Source: Rhodobacteraceae bacterium Alg231-30 (GTDB lineage: Bacteria; Pseudomonadota; Alphaproteobacteria; Rhodobacterales; Rhodobacteraceae). Taken from it: a stretch of 64,000 nt of DNA. Positions within the stretch are counted from its first letter, which is position 1. Each line of letters begins with the position of its first letter. The notes under the pieces are model-generated. The model ran no database searches, had not been told where the DNA came from, and saw only the letters and a program-made list of their open reading frames with translations. The stretch lies in assembly GCA_900143615.1 (NCBI GenBank), contig FREU01000006.1, positions 302,888 through 366,887 on the forward strand. The letters are read 5' to 3'. The position numbers and the translations under genes are program-made. This document shows, in pieces, positions 17,680 through 26,855 of the stretch.

Positions 17680-19095
17680 TTACTCTTTGCCGATAGAGCG
17701 CAAAACTTTGTCAAGTTGCTGTCCACGTTCGGACCGCAGTGCAGGCGCATCCTGAACCATATTGTAATAAGCTTCCGGATCGTACTGCTCAACATTGAGG
17801 TTCAAATGGTCAACAGTTAGCAGGCCCATCGACGACAAAACACCATAGGCTGCAATGACTTGCGTCGCTTGAGACGCAATCAAATCGGCCTCGGCATCGA
17901 GCAAATCTTGTTCAGCGGTCAAGACATCCAAAGTAGTACGTGCGCCGAGCTTGGCTTCTTCACGCACACCCTCAAATGCAATGCGGGCCGCATCAACCTG
18001 CCGAATACTGGACTGAATTTGCGCCCCGGCGGACACCAAAATCGCCCAAGCGCTCCCGGCTTGTTGGCGAATGCCATGCCGCGTGACGTGCAGCGCAGCC
18101 CGCGTTCCGTCGCGCTGAGCTTGCGACTTGCGCAGCAACGCTGACAAGCGACCGCCTTGGTAAATCGGCCCGCCAACGCTGATGCCAACACTTGCGCCAT
18201 CGGTGAAACGATCATCGCTGAATTCATGCTGCACCGATGCGCGCCCCGAAAGATTGACCGTTGGCCCCATAACAGCACGGGCACGTTCAACATTCAGCTC
18301 AGCGACAGAAATCTCATGCTGGGCGCGGATCATTTCAGGGTGGGATCTCACAGCAACTGACTTGGCATCATCGATAGATTTCGCCGTATAAGGAAGCTGC
18401 TGCGGTGACACCAAGTTTCCAGGCCGAACACCAACAGCGGCGGCATAGAATTCTTGGCTTTGCATCAAATCGCCTTGCGCCGCAGACAGCTGCGCACGTG
18501 CACCAGCCAGACGGGCTTCCGCCAAAGCAACGTCAGTCCGCGTGACTTCGCCCACTTCAAAGCGATCCTGCGCTGCTTGAAGCTCGCGTTCAAGCAAGGC
18601 CAAATTGTTTACGCGCAGCGTCACGATTTCGGTATCTCGTACCACATTCATAAACGACTGAACCGCGTCAAACAGCACATTTTGCTCGGCAGCAACTAGG
18701 GCTTGACGTGTCGCCAAAACGGTCTCTTTCGACGCATCGACCGCCAACCTGGTGGCACCATTGTCAAACAGCAGAATGTCAGCCGAAATACCGATCGTCG
18801 CGTTATCTCTGTTGGAGGTCGCAATTGAACCGTCAGCAATCGAGCGACCCCGACCATATGTATAGTCCACTGACCCAAACCAACTCAAAATCGGCCGCAG
18901 CAAGGCGTAGGTTGCCGCCACGTCTTCATCTGCTGCACGCAACAATGCGCGGTTTTGTTCAAGTAGCCCACTGTGTTCGTAGGCCGTGGCCATCGCATCT
19001 GCCAGCGTCTGTGAATTCGCCGCGTTTACAGCAAAGACCGACACCGATGCCGCCAAGGCCCCTGCACTTACTGCTCTGCGTATTTGTTGAAACAT
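17680..19095 (-). CDS. tolC: TolC family outer membrane efflux protein
   Basis: An outer-membrane channel subunit of 471 residues. The signal peptide (residues 1-28, cleaved near VNAANSQT) is followed by TolC repeats rich in long helices, such as LNVERARAVMGPTVNLSGRAS, and VSLAEARL-type motifs (DVALAEARLAGARAQL). It can serve type I secretion and RND/ABC efflux. The large RTX protein at 21089-26032 would need such a channel, but no adaptor or ABC exporter lies beside either gene. Preceded on the same strand by the pcm-like gene, 44 bp away. Confidence 0.9.
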   Translation of the reverse strand: MFQQIRRAVSAGALAASVSVFAVNAANSQTLADAMATAYEHSGLLEQNRALLRAADEDVAATYALLRPILSWFGSVDYTYGRGRSIADGSIATSNRDNATIGISADILLFDNGATRLAVDASKETVLATRQALVAAEQNVLFDAVQSFMNVVRDTEIVTLRVNNLALLERELQAAQDRFEVGEVTRTDVALAEARLAGARAQLSAAQGDLMQSQEFYAAAVGVRPGNLVSPQQLPYTAKSIDDAKSVAVRSHPEMIRAQHEISVAELNVERARAVMGPTVNLSGRASVQHEFSDDRFTDGASVGISVGGPIYQGGRLSALLRKSQAQRDGTRAALHVTRHGIRQQAGSAWAILVSAGAQIQSSIRQVDAARIAFEGVREEAKLGARTTLDVLTAEQDLLDAEADLIASQATQVIAAYGVLSSMGLLTVDHLNLNVEQYDPEAYYNMVQDAPALRSERGQQLDKVLRSIGKE

Positions 19096-19139
19096 TTTTT
19101 GCCTCTACCTTTGGCGACCACAGCGCTTGGGTCTACCGA

Positions 19140-19793
19140 TCAAAATTGAAACGCTTGGCGCTTTTCAAAGCCTGTCAGCACCGGCGCATTTGCGTTGAAA
19201 GCGAAGCTCCAGTCCACAATACCGTTAAGCTTGTATCCAATTCGCACAACTCCAAGAGCCCCTTCAACAAACAAAGCGGCGATCCGCCCTCCTTCTTTCA
19301 ACTGAGCCAAGAACTCTTCAGGAAGTTCTTCAACGCCACCTTGCAACATAATTACGTCATAGGGCCCATGTTCCGTCGCACCTTCTGTCAATTTAGCAGT
19401 GTGTACCACAGCATTGTCGACATTTTGGTCCGCCAGACTAGATTGTGCTTCTGCAGCCCGTGTTTCGTCGTCTTCAACAGCGATCACCGCCTCAGCCATC
19501 CGCGCAATGACTGCTGCAGAGTAGCCAAGTCCAGAGCCAATATCCAGCACCAGCTCATCCTTTTGGATATCTAGGAAATCCAACATTTTGGCCAATACCC
19601 TCGGATCCAAAATCACACGCCCTGTCTCAAAGGCTAAGTGCTCGCCAGCATATGCAGCATCCCGAAGCTCACTGGGCACAAACGCTTCGCGCGGAACAGA
19701 CAGCATTGCCTCGATTACGGTGTACTTGGTAACGTCCGACGGACGGACTTGAGTGTCCACCATAGTGGTGCGCAGCGTGGTGTAGTCAGTCAT
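19140..19793 (-). CDS. Protein-L-isoaspartate O-methyltransferase-like protein
   Basis: A 217-residue SAM-dependent methyltransferase of the PCMT family. Motif I is VLDIGSGLGYSAAV, VPREAFVP precedes it, and VIMLQGGVEELP stands where PCMTs carry post-I/II motifs. The family usually repairs isoaspartyl residues. This Rhodobacteraceae variant is commonly beside tolC and lacks some canonical residues, so the repair activity is uncertain. First gene of the minus-strand set pcm-like, tolC, PopZ-like. Confidence 0.75.
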   Translation of the reverse strand: MTDYTTLRTTMVDTQVRPSDVTKYTVIEAMLSVPREAFVPSELRDAAYAGEHLAFETGRVILDPRVLAKMLDFLDIQKDELVLDIGSGLGYSAAVIARMAEAVIAVEDDETRAAEAQSSLADQNVDNAVVHTAKLTEGATEHGPYDVIMLQGGVEELPEEFLAQLKEGGRIAALFVEGALGVVRIGYKLNGIVDWSFAFNANAPVLTGFEKRQAFQF

Positions 19794-20011
19794 TCCAGCC
19801 TCATTTGCTCAGAGTCGCGTTAATTCCTCTTGCCACATCATTGTGATCACGGCAACGTCCAGCGCAGTCTTTTCCAGACGGCAAGCTGCACAAGGTGGCC
19901 AATAGTCGCGAAAGGCAACAATGCGCCAGATTGAAAAAAAGGGGGTTGCACAGCGCTTCGTTTACGATCATTTATGCGCCACTTTCGGCCTTGTGCTGGA
20001 ACACCACGGAT

Positions 20012-20085
20012 GGCGAGTTGGCGGAGTGGTGACGCAGCGGATTGCAAATCCGTGTACACCGGTTCGATTCCGGTACTCGCCTCCA
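20012..20085 (+). tRNA. tRNA-Cys (anticodon GCA)
   Basis: The 74-nt sequence folds as a cloverleaf. Acceptor arms GGCGAGT/ACTCGCC pair perfectly, the anticodon loop TTGCAAA sits on a five-pair stem, the T arm carries GGTTCGATTCC, and CCA is encoded at 20083-20085. The anticodon GCA reads cysteine codons. A truncated integrase begins 70 bp downstream, so the 3' end is a likely integration site. Confidence 0.95.
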
Positions 20086-20153
20086 ATAAAATCAATGACT
20101 TGCGTCATCCTACCTCTCCTTCACTGCCATTTTTGAAACAACCGTTGAAACTT

Positions 20154-20723
20154 TCACGTTTCGGTCTTGCTTCGTTCCATTTGATTTCTTGCCTCTTGAG
20201 CGCGCTTGGCTAGTTCCCTCTGACGGATCGGCCCGCCGTATTTTTTCAGCATCTCAACGCCTGAGTGACCGGTGACGGCTTTGACCATCTCGTCATCACA
20301 TCCAGCCAAATAAAGCTCGATCGTCGCGTTTTTCCTGAGCCCGTGCGTTTTGTAGTAGCTCGCCTTCTCATGCTTCATCTTCTTTTTGATGGTGCGCATT
20401 TCCTCCGCAACGATGGGGTAGCTCACCGGTCGACCTTTGGGGTCGGTCACGACAGTACCATCCGTTCGCGCGAGTCCGTCGAGATGGGCCTTGAGGCGAT
20501 CGGTGAGCGGGATCCACAGCGGCTTGTCGGTTTTGCCTTGAGTGAAATCGAATCCCTCATCCGAAAAGTGCGCCCACTTCATCTTCACGACGTCGCCAAT
20601 GCGCTGGCCTGTACCAATGCAAAGCTCGTAGACCAGCCGCGCGCGTTTTGAAGCCAGGGCTTCGAACTCTTCCCGAACATCGTCTACGGACAGGTCAAAG
20701 CGGGCCCGATCGACTAAGGCCAT
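20154..20723 (-). pseudogene. Tyrosine recombinase (phage-type integrase), N-terminally truncated
   Basis: Only the catalytic domain remains (189 residues). It shows Arg I in GTGQRIGDVVKMKW, the HxxR box as THGLRKNA, the second His in TGHSG, and the nucleophile Tyr in EMLKKYGG. Full integrases of this kind have about 350-400 residues; the core-binding N-terminal domain is missing. Upstream the frame is closed by a TGA just before the ATG. Its 3' end points at tRNA-Cys, the usual layout of an element integrated in a tRNA gene. Judged a relic, though a catalytic-domain-only protein could still be made. Confidence 0.75.
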
Positions 20724-21088
20724 TGGTCAAGGCATATACCAGCGCGCAACGGGCAAAGCCGAAAGCGCGTTTCACGCCTTATCTGGCAATTGGCTTCTTA
20801 CCGACAACAGACATGTCGGCGGCGGCCAGCTTCAGTCTGTTCGCATGCGCAACGGTGACTAAGTTAACCGGCACATCGCCGAAAATCTTGCTCGCCCGGA
20901 TCAGGTCGAGGCGATTGCTTTCAATCGAACGCGGGCGCTGCGGGCGCCGTTGTTCCGGCAACGCCCGCGTTCCCATTACGCGAAATACTGTTCGGCGACG
21001 GCGCTGAAGTCTTGGCGCGCGGCTGTTTCCACTTTCTCAGCGGCGATGCGTTCCAAAAAAACGCCTACCGGCGCTAAAGGCTAGGCCA
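20724..21088. other. Non-coding or decayed stretch between integrase relic and RTX gene
   Basis: About 365 bp without a supportable gene. A short minus-strand frame (20779-20976) ends in a stop and is followed in the same frame by a stretch resembling an integrase helix (RAFGFARCALVYAL). This could be the remains of the missing integrase N-terminal half, but the resemblance is weak. No terminator or promoter is clear. Confidence 0.4.
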
Positions 21089-24000
21089 TCAAAAAACAAA
21101 GTCTTCCGCTGAATAAGCGAGCCCAAGTCCAACCTGATCAAAGGCCACGCCTTGCAGAAGGATAGAGTGGGCACCGTCGTTTATCTGAGCATTGCCGCCG
21201 TTATTGGAAAGGTGGTTTGCTATCAGGTCGTCGAAGCTGGAAATTTCCGTAACTGCGGTTAAGTCGATGTCCTCTTGATCGCTTGACGAGAAACCGAAAA
21301 CTGTATCGTCGCCAAATCCATCTTCAAAAACAAATAAGTCTTCACCCAGCCCACCCGTTAATTCGTCATTTCCGGCTCCGCCATCTAGAAGATCATTGTC
21401 CGCCCCACCAAAAAGCTGGTCATAGCCCCCCCCACCATTCAGTGTGTCGTTGCCTGTCCAACCTCGCAGTATGTCCCGCCCAGTCACACCAAAAAGCTGG
21501 TCATCGCCGCCCGCACCAATCAGTGTGTCGTCATGGGCTCCACCAAACAAAGTATCGGCCGAATCACCCCCATCCAATAAGTCGTTGCCGAGCGAACCTT
21601 GCAGACTGTCCCGCCCTGAGCCACCCAAAAGCGTATCGTCGCCAAGCTCACCGCGGAGCGTGTCGTTACCCGTTAATCCCCTAAGCTCGTTTGAACCGTC
21701 ATTTCCGGTCAAATCATCGTGAAAGATTGATCCCAATACGTATTCGAAATTAGAAAAAACGTCTCCATCCGCGTCACCTCCTGAAGCGGCTCCTGTTTCG
21801 AGACTGAGAGTTACGCCTGACAAACTGTTGGCGTAGCTAAGCAGATCGCGACTGCCGTCTCCGCCGTCCATGGTATCGGCCCCAGAGCCACCCTCAATTA
21901 TGTCATCCTCCGCTCCGCCATCAATGAGGTCATCGCCTGTGCCGCCAATTAGCGTGTCTTCGCCTCCGCCACCAGATGCTGTATCCCGGCCGGTTCCACC
22001 CAGCATTTTTTCGGCTTCGTTGTTCCCGATGAGAAGGTCATTGCCGCTCATTCCATGCAGATCGTTGCGACCGGCGCCACCATCTAGCGTGTCTGAGCCA
22101 CGTCCGCCGAAAAGTGTGTCGTCTCCCAAGTTTCCAAATAGGGAGTCTGAACCACCACCTCCTAACAGTATGTCGTCGCCATCGTTGCCATTCAAGGTAT
22201 CCGAACCGCCGGAACCAAGGAGGAAATCTTCACCAAGGCCTCCGCTAATTAAATCGTTTCCGGCACTGCCCGATAGCGCATCATCACCATCGGTGCCCAA
22301 AATGACTTGGTCCCCGAATTTGACAAAAGCCGAAGACGGGCTGGTCAGAGTTTCAACGGTGCCATCGTTATCGGTGTAGGAAATTCGCACGGACAGAAGT
22401 GCGCCCACGTCATCAGTACTCACATCATAAGTGCTTGCCGTTTCGCCAGTTATGTTGACACCGTTGCGAAGCCATTGAAAGCTGACAAGAGCAAGATTGA
22501 ACGTGTCTGCATCGGCAATACCAGAAAGATCTGCGGCGACCGTTTCACCTGAACGCGAAACGCCGGTAATTTCGGGTAATCCGGTTGGTGCATCATTCTG
22601 CTTCGCGATATCGAGGTTGATGATCTGGGGCGCTGCAAGAGTAGCGCCATTGGAATCTGTTGCGGCAACCGTAAGCGTAGCAGCGTTGTCGCCGTTAACA
22701 TGCTGCGCGCTTGTGTACTGGATCAGGCTTGCGAAATCCAAATACGCATTTATCGCATCCAATGCCCCACTTAATTGAAGGGTGTTCGTACCACTACCGG
22801 CAACGATCACACCGCCCCCCCCAACAGCCGCAAGTGTTCCACCATTTGCAACCATCGTGACCAGCAGATTGTCACCTTCGACATCGGCAAAAACCATACC
22901 CGTCAGGTCAACATTACTGGATTCGTCCTCTGTCACGGCCACGTCCGTTGGCGCTCCGATCACCGTTGGTGCATCGTTCTGCCCTGTGATGTCGAGGTTG
23001 ATTACCTGGTTGGTCGCGAGGGTGCCACCCTGCCCGTCGCTGGCCGAAACGGTCAGTGTTGCGGCATCATCCCCGTTCACGTTCAGAGCCCCAGTATATT
23101 GAACATTGCTGGCGGTATCGAGGAATGTGTTGATCGCGGCAGCAGTTCCGGCAAGCGTCAGTGTGCCGGTTCCCGTTCCCCCAACCGTGACACCGCCGCC
23201 GCTTGTGGCGGCCAGCATTCCAGCGTTGACAGACATGGTCACGGTCAGAGGATCGCCGTCCACGTCTGCGAAACTCATGCCAGAAAGGTCGAGATTGCTT
23301 GCCGTATCCTCCAGAACAGTGAGATCCGCAGGAGCGCCCGTAACAGTCGGGATGTCATTAACTGCCGCGATATCCACGTTGATAACCGGATTCGACGCCA
23401 AGACCGCGCCACCCCCATCTAATGCTGACACTGTGATGGTATCGGCGTCATCGCCATTTGCATTGAGCGCACTGGTATATTGGATATTTGAAGCAGTCTG
23501 CAAGAAGACGGTGATCGCAGCAGCCGTCCCTGCAAGCGAGATCGCAGAGGTGCCACTGTCGCCCACAACAACACCGCCGGCGCTGTTTGCCGCTAGTATA
23601 CCGGAGCCCGCTGTCAGGGTGACCGTCAAAGTGTCGCCTGCATCCACATCCGCAAATGTGAGTGCAGAAAGGTCCACATTCCCGGCTTGGTCTTCGCTCA
23701 CAGCGATATCAGCCGGTGTACCTGTGACTGTAGGTGCATCGTTTTGGGCGGTTATGTCGAGATTAATGACCGGATTCGAGGCAAGGCTTCCCCCCTGACC
23801 GTCAATTGTCGACACGGTCAAGGTTGCCGCGTCGTTCCCGTTGGCATTGGCCACGCCGGTATATTGAACATTGCTGGCGGTATCGAGGAATGTATTGATC
23901 GCGGCGGCAGTTCCGGCAAGCGTCAGTGTGCCGGTTCCGGTTCCGCCAACCGTGACACCACCACCGGTGGTGGCGGCCAGCATTCCGGCGTTGACAGACA

Positions 24001-26032
24001 GGGTCACGGTCAGAGGATCGCCGTCCACGTCTGCGAAACTCATGCCAGAAAGGTCGAGATTGCTTGCCGTATCCTCCAGAACAGTGAGATCCGCAGGAGC
24101 GCCCGTAACAGTCGGGATGTCATTAACTGCCGCGATATCCACGTTGATAACCGGATTCGACGCCAAGACCGCGCCACCCCCATCTAATGCTGACACTGTG
24201 ATGGTATCGGCGTCATCGCCATTTGCATTGAGCGCACTGGTATATTGGATATTTGAAGCAGTCTGCAAGAAGACGGTGATCGCAGCAGCCGTCCCTGCAA
24301 GCGAGATCGCAGAGGTGCCACTGTCGCCCACAACAACACCGCCGGCGCTGTTTGCCGCTAGTATACCGGAGCCCGCTGTCAGGGTGACCGTCAAAGTGTC
24401 GCCTGCATCCACATCCGCAAATGTGAGTGCAGAAAGGTCCACATTCCCGGCTTGGTCTTCGCTCACAGCGATATCAGCCGGTGTACCTGTGACTGTAGGT
24501 GCATCGTTTTGGGCGGTTATGTCGAGATTAATGACCGGATTCGAGGCAAGGCTTCCCCCCTGACCGTCAATTGTCGACACGGTCAAGGTTGCCGCGTCGT
24601 TCCCGTTGGCATTGGCCACGCCGGTATATTGAACATTGCTGGCGGTATCGAGGAATGTATTGATCGCGGCGGCAGTTCCGGCAAGCGTCAGTGTGCCGGT
24701 TCCGGTTCCGCCAACCGTGACACCACCACCGGTGGTGGCGGCCAGCGTCCCGGCGCTCGCGGCAAGGGTAACCGTCAACGTGTCTCCGTCGACATCGGCA
24801 AAGGCCATTGCCGACAGGTCCACATTGCTAGCGGTGTCCTCGACCACTGTAACATCAGAGGGTGCACCCGATACTGTGGGAACATCGTTTTCAGCCGTAA
24901 TATTAACCAAAACAACAGGATCGGATACAAGGTTTCCTCCCATGCCATCGCTTGCCGAAACAGTGATTGTCGCGGCGCTGGTGCCGCTGTCATTCAGCGC
25001 CCCTTGGTATCTGATATTCGTTGCGAAATCGAGAAAGTTGTTGATGTTGGCCGCAGCGCCGGTCAGCGTGAGCGTACCCGTTCCGCTGCCGCTAACTGTG
25101 ACTCCCCCCCCGGTGAAAGAGGTAAACGTACCCTCACTTGCGACAAGGGCCACCGTCAATGTGTCGCCATCCAAATCAGCAAAGCTCATTGCCGAAAGAT
25201 CCACATTGGACAACATATCTTCTGCTACAGTGATACTTGCTGGCGCAGCAGTTACTGTCGGAACATCATTTACCGACGTGATGTCCAAATTGATCTGAGG
25301 CGTCGAACTCAGGAAGGCGCCATCCGGATCACTGGCAAAAATGCGGATATTTGCAGCATCGTTGCCATTCGCATTGCTCGCGCTAGTATAGCGGACATTG
25401 CTGGCGTTATCGAGGAAAACGTTAATATTACCCGCAGTGCCGGTTAACGTGAGTGTTCCGCCACCGCTGCCTGAAATTATAACACTGCCGCCTGAGGTTG
25501 ACGTTAAGGTACCGCTACTGGCAACAAGATGAACCGTAAGCATATCATCTTCGGCATCCGCAAAGGTCACCGCCGAAAGGTCCACATTGCTCAGCACATC
25601 TTCTGTCACTATGACATCAGACGGAACCCCGGTCACGGTTGGGGCTGTGTTTGGGATCGGCGCGAAAAAGCTGGAATAAGCAACCGAAGAAATAGTTGAA
25701 CTGCCGGTGATGGTAAATTGGGTCCCAGCAGTTAAAGTATCATAGGCGATCTCGTTTGTCGGAACGAGCAACCCACCGAGATTCCCTGCGCCCGCCATCC
25801 AGATAGCCGTTCCGCCATTGCTCATGGTAAAGGAGTACATTTCATAGGGACCCACGTCCCCACCGTCGCCCGTGAAGCGAAAGGCGGTGCTTTCGCTCAG
25901 TGTCAGCGTGCCGTCGCCATCGCTAATCGTCGCATCGCGTGGGCCGCCAAAGGGTTGTCTGGCAAAAGAGCCGTTGCCCGAAAAACTGCTCCAAACGCTA
26001 TCAAATGTCGCCCATACAAAAAAATCTGCCAC
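21089..26032 (-). CDS. Giant RTX adhesin with cadherin-like repeats (type I secreted)
   Basis: A 1647-residue secreted protein. Residues 1-130 form an unrecognised N-terminal domain without a Sec signal. Residues about 130-1150 hold eight cadherin-like repeats of roughly 127 residues, each opening with (N)DxPTVxGxPxD...VxEDxxSNxDLS. A divergent Ig-like segment follows (APTGLPEITGVSRSGETV). From about 1245 to 1560 there are many GGxGxDxLx calcium-binding nonapeptides in two blocks. The last 80 residues (FVFEDGFGDDTV to AEDFVF) look like an uncleaved type I secretion signal. Probably a cell-surface adhesin or biofilm protein needing an ABC/MFP/TolC exporter not encoded nearby. Composed of near-identical repeats, some recently duplicated. 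Confidence 0.88.
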   Translation of the reverse strand: MADFFVWATFDSVWSSFSGNGSFARQPFGGPRDATISDGDGTLTLSESTAFRFTGDGGDVGPYEMYSFTMSNGGTAIWMAGAGNLGGLLVPTNEIAYDTLTAGTQFTITGSSTISSVAYSSFFAPIPNTAPTVTGVPSDVIVTEDVLSNVDLSAVTFADAEDDMLTVHLVASSGTLTSTSGGSVIISGSGGGTLTLTGTAGNINVFLDNASNVRYTSASNANGNDAANIRIFASDPDGAFLSSTPQINLDITSVNDVPTVTAAPASITVAEDMLSNVDLSAMSFADLDGDTLTVALVASEGTFTSFTGGGVTVSGSGTGTLTLTGAAANINNFLDFATNIRYQGALNDSGTSAATITVSASDGMGGNLVSDPVVLVNITAENDVPTVSGAPSDVTVVEDTASNVDLSAMAFADVDGDTLTVTLAASAGTLAATTGGGVTVGGTGTGTLTLAGTAAAINTFLDTASNVQYTGVANANGNDAATLTVSTIDGQGGSLASNPVINLDITAQNDAPTVTGTPADIAVSEDQAGNVDLSALTFADVDAGDTLTVTLTAGSGILAANSAGGVVVGDSGTSAISLAGTAAAITVFLQTASNIQYTSALNANGDDADTITVSALDGGGAVLASNPVINVDIAAVNDIPTVTGAPADLTVLEDTASNLDLSGMSFADVDGDPLTVTLSVNAGMLAATTGGGVTVGGTGTGTLTLAGTAAAINTFLDTASNVQYTGVANANGNDAATLTVSTIDGQGGSLASNPVINLDITAQNDAPTVTGTPADIAVSEDQAGNVDLSALTFADVDAGDTLTVTLTAGSGILAANSAGGVVVGDSGTSAISLAGTAAAITVFLQTASNIQYTSALNANGDDADTITVSALDGGGAVLASNPVINVDIAAVNDIPTVTGAPADLTVLEDTASNLDLSGMSFADVDGDPLTVTMSVNAGMLAATSGGGVTVGGTGTGTLTLAGTAAAINTFLDTASNVQYTGALNVNGDDAATLTVSASDGQGGTLATNQVINLDITGQNDAPTVIGAPTDVAVTEDESSNVDLTGMVFADVEGDNLLVTMVANGGTLAAVGGGGVIVAGSGTNTLQLSGALDAINAYLDFASLIQYTSAQHVNGDNAATLTVAATDSNGATLAAPQIINLDIAKQNDAPTGLPEITGVSRSGETVAADLSGIADADTFNLALVSFQWLRNGVNITGETASTYDVSTDDVGALLSVRISYTDNDGTVETLTSPSSAFVKFGDQVILGTDGDDALSGSAGNDLISGGLGEDFLLGSGGSDTLNGNDGDDILLGGGGSDSLFGNLGDDTLFGGRGSDTLDGGAGRNDLHGMSGNDLLIGNNEAEKMLGGTGRDTASGGGGEDTLIGGTGDDLIDGGAEDDIIEGGSGADTMDGGDGSRDLLSYANSLSGVTLSLETGAASGGDADGDVFSNFEYVLGSIFHDDLTGNDGSNELRGLTGNDTLRGELGDDTLLGGSGRDSLQGSLGNDLLDGGDSADTLFGGAHDDTLIGAGGDDQLFGVTGRDILRGWTGNDTLNGGGGYDQLFGGADNDLLDGGAGNDELTGGLGEDLFVFEDGFGDDTVFGFSSSDQEDIDLTAVTEISSFDDLIANHLSNNGGNAQINDGAHSILLQGVAFDQVGLGLAYSAEDFVF
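23237..24746. repeat. Perfect 745-bp tandem duplication inside the RTX gene
   Basis: Bases 23237-23981 and 24002-24746 look identical line by line, with a 765-bp period (255 codons, two cadherin-like repeats). The first differences are T/G at 23236 versus 24001 and A/G at 23982 versus 24747. Lack of even silent changes points to a very recent duplication or gene conversion; an assembly artefact should be excluded. Confidence 0.9.
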
Positions 26033-26125
26033 TATCCAACTCCCCGAATTAGTTAACTTATTAATAATATTTTACAATGTTTTCGTCGATCTGATCAGCT
26101 CCACCTAAGTGGTCCAATTTGAATG

Positions 26126-26490
26126 TTAGTACATGTTTGGCTTGTGTTCCATCGGAACGATGCACTCCGGGGCTGACGGGTGGTAAGCCAATGCACGCCA
26201 CTCATCCCGCCGCTCCCAGCAGAACCATGTTGCCGGTTTCGTGCCCGATGATCCCTGCAAGCACCGTGTTCCAATCATTCGCGGCCTTTCGAATCGCCGA
26301 AACAAGGGGGCTTTCTGGTAACGCCCCTTGATGCCTTTGCGGCTATGCATCAGCCACATATCCAGACTATCTTCGTCGGCGTGTTCCAATGCGTCGGCGG
26401 TCAAGGTGGAGGCGGAGCGGCGCAAGTCGTGTAATTGCCAGACGTTGACGCCACTTTCACGGTCCAAGATCGTTATGCTGGTTGTCAGGC
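26126..26490 (-). pseudogene. C-terminal fragment of a tyrosine integrase
   Basis: The minus-strand frame contains VWQLHDLRRSASTLT and, further on, LMHSRKGIKGRYQKA, matching the HxxR box and His/Tyr region of phage-type integrases. There is no N-terminal half: upstream the frame runs straight into IS3-derived DNA in a wrong frame, so the IS element or a later deletion destroyed the gene. The tail after the Tyr motif (about 50 residues) is unrecognised. A second, different integrase relic lies at 20154-20723, so the two may bracket a decayed island. Confidence 0.55.
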
Positions 26491-26494
26491 TGAC

Positions 26495-26800
26495 CTCCCC
26501 GCCGTGATGGCCTTGAAGAACACCTCGACGGCGGCATTGTCGTAGCAATTCTCCTTGTCGCTCATAGACACCTGGAAGCCATGCTGACACAGGATTGTAT
26601 GGTAGCCGTGCGAACAGTATTGCGCCCCGAGATCCGTGTGATGAATGCAGCCCTTGAGCGGTGATCCGTTTATTCAGCGTCGACAGCACAACACCCAAAC
26701 CAGAAGCCACCTGCTTACGTGCAAGCCCGCTCACCAATGCGATCCGCACAGCATCCCGGCGAAATTCGCCCGTCCGTTTCAGCCCCTTGGTTCATCTCCC
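26495..26800 (-). mobile_element. IS3-family element remnant (fused orfA/orfB fragments)
   Basis: Reading the minus strand, 26800-26685 encodes an orfA start (TGEFRRDAVRIALVSGLARK, then STLNKRI), the HTH of IS3-type transposases. Directly after, in another frame, 26680-26500 encodes the orfB catalytic end (GCIHHTDLGAQYCSHGYH, then VSMSDKENCYDNAAVEVFFK). About 700-800 bp that should separate them are missing, so an internal deletion joined the two. No terminal inverted repeats were identified. Confidence 0.75.
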
Positions 26801-26855
26801 TCGCCGCAATAGATGCTTTCAACGGAGCAGCATAAAACCGTCACACGTCCAATGG

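Noticed and set aside
18708..19574. A 288-codon plus-strand frame opposite tolC and the pcm-like gene
   Set aside because: Spans two genes that are clear on the other strand; composition rich in Arg, Ser and His, typical of antisense frames.
22980..24900. Regular repeats suggesting a CRISPR array
   Set aside because: Units are about 380 bp, in frame and coding for cadherin-like domains; no short repeat-spacer pattern and no cas genes.
22775..25447. Long open frames on the plus strand across the RTX gene (up to 331 codons), some duplicated
   Set aside because: They are the antisense of repeated Thr/Ala/Asp-rich codons. They repeat with the same 765-bp period as the adhesin, lack ribosome-binding sites and resemble no family.
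26126..26749. A single 207-codon protein
   Set aside because: It is a chance fusion: orfA of IS3, an out-of-frame orfB stretch and an integrase tail. Reading each part in its own frame gives recognisable fragments.
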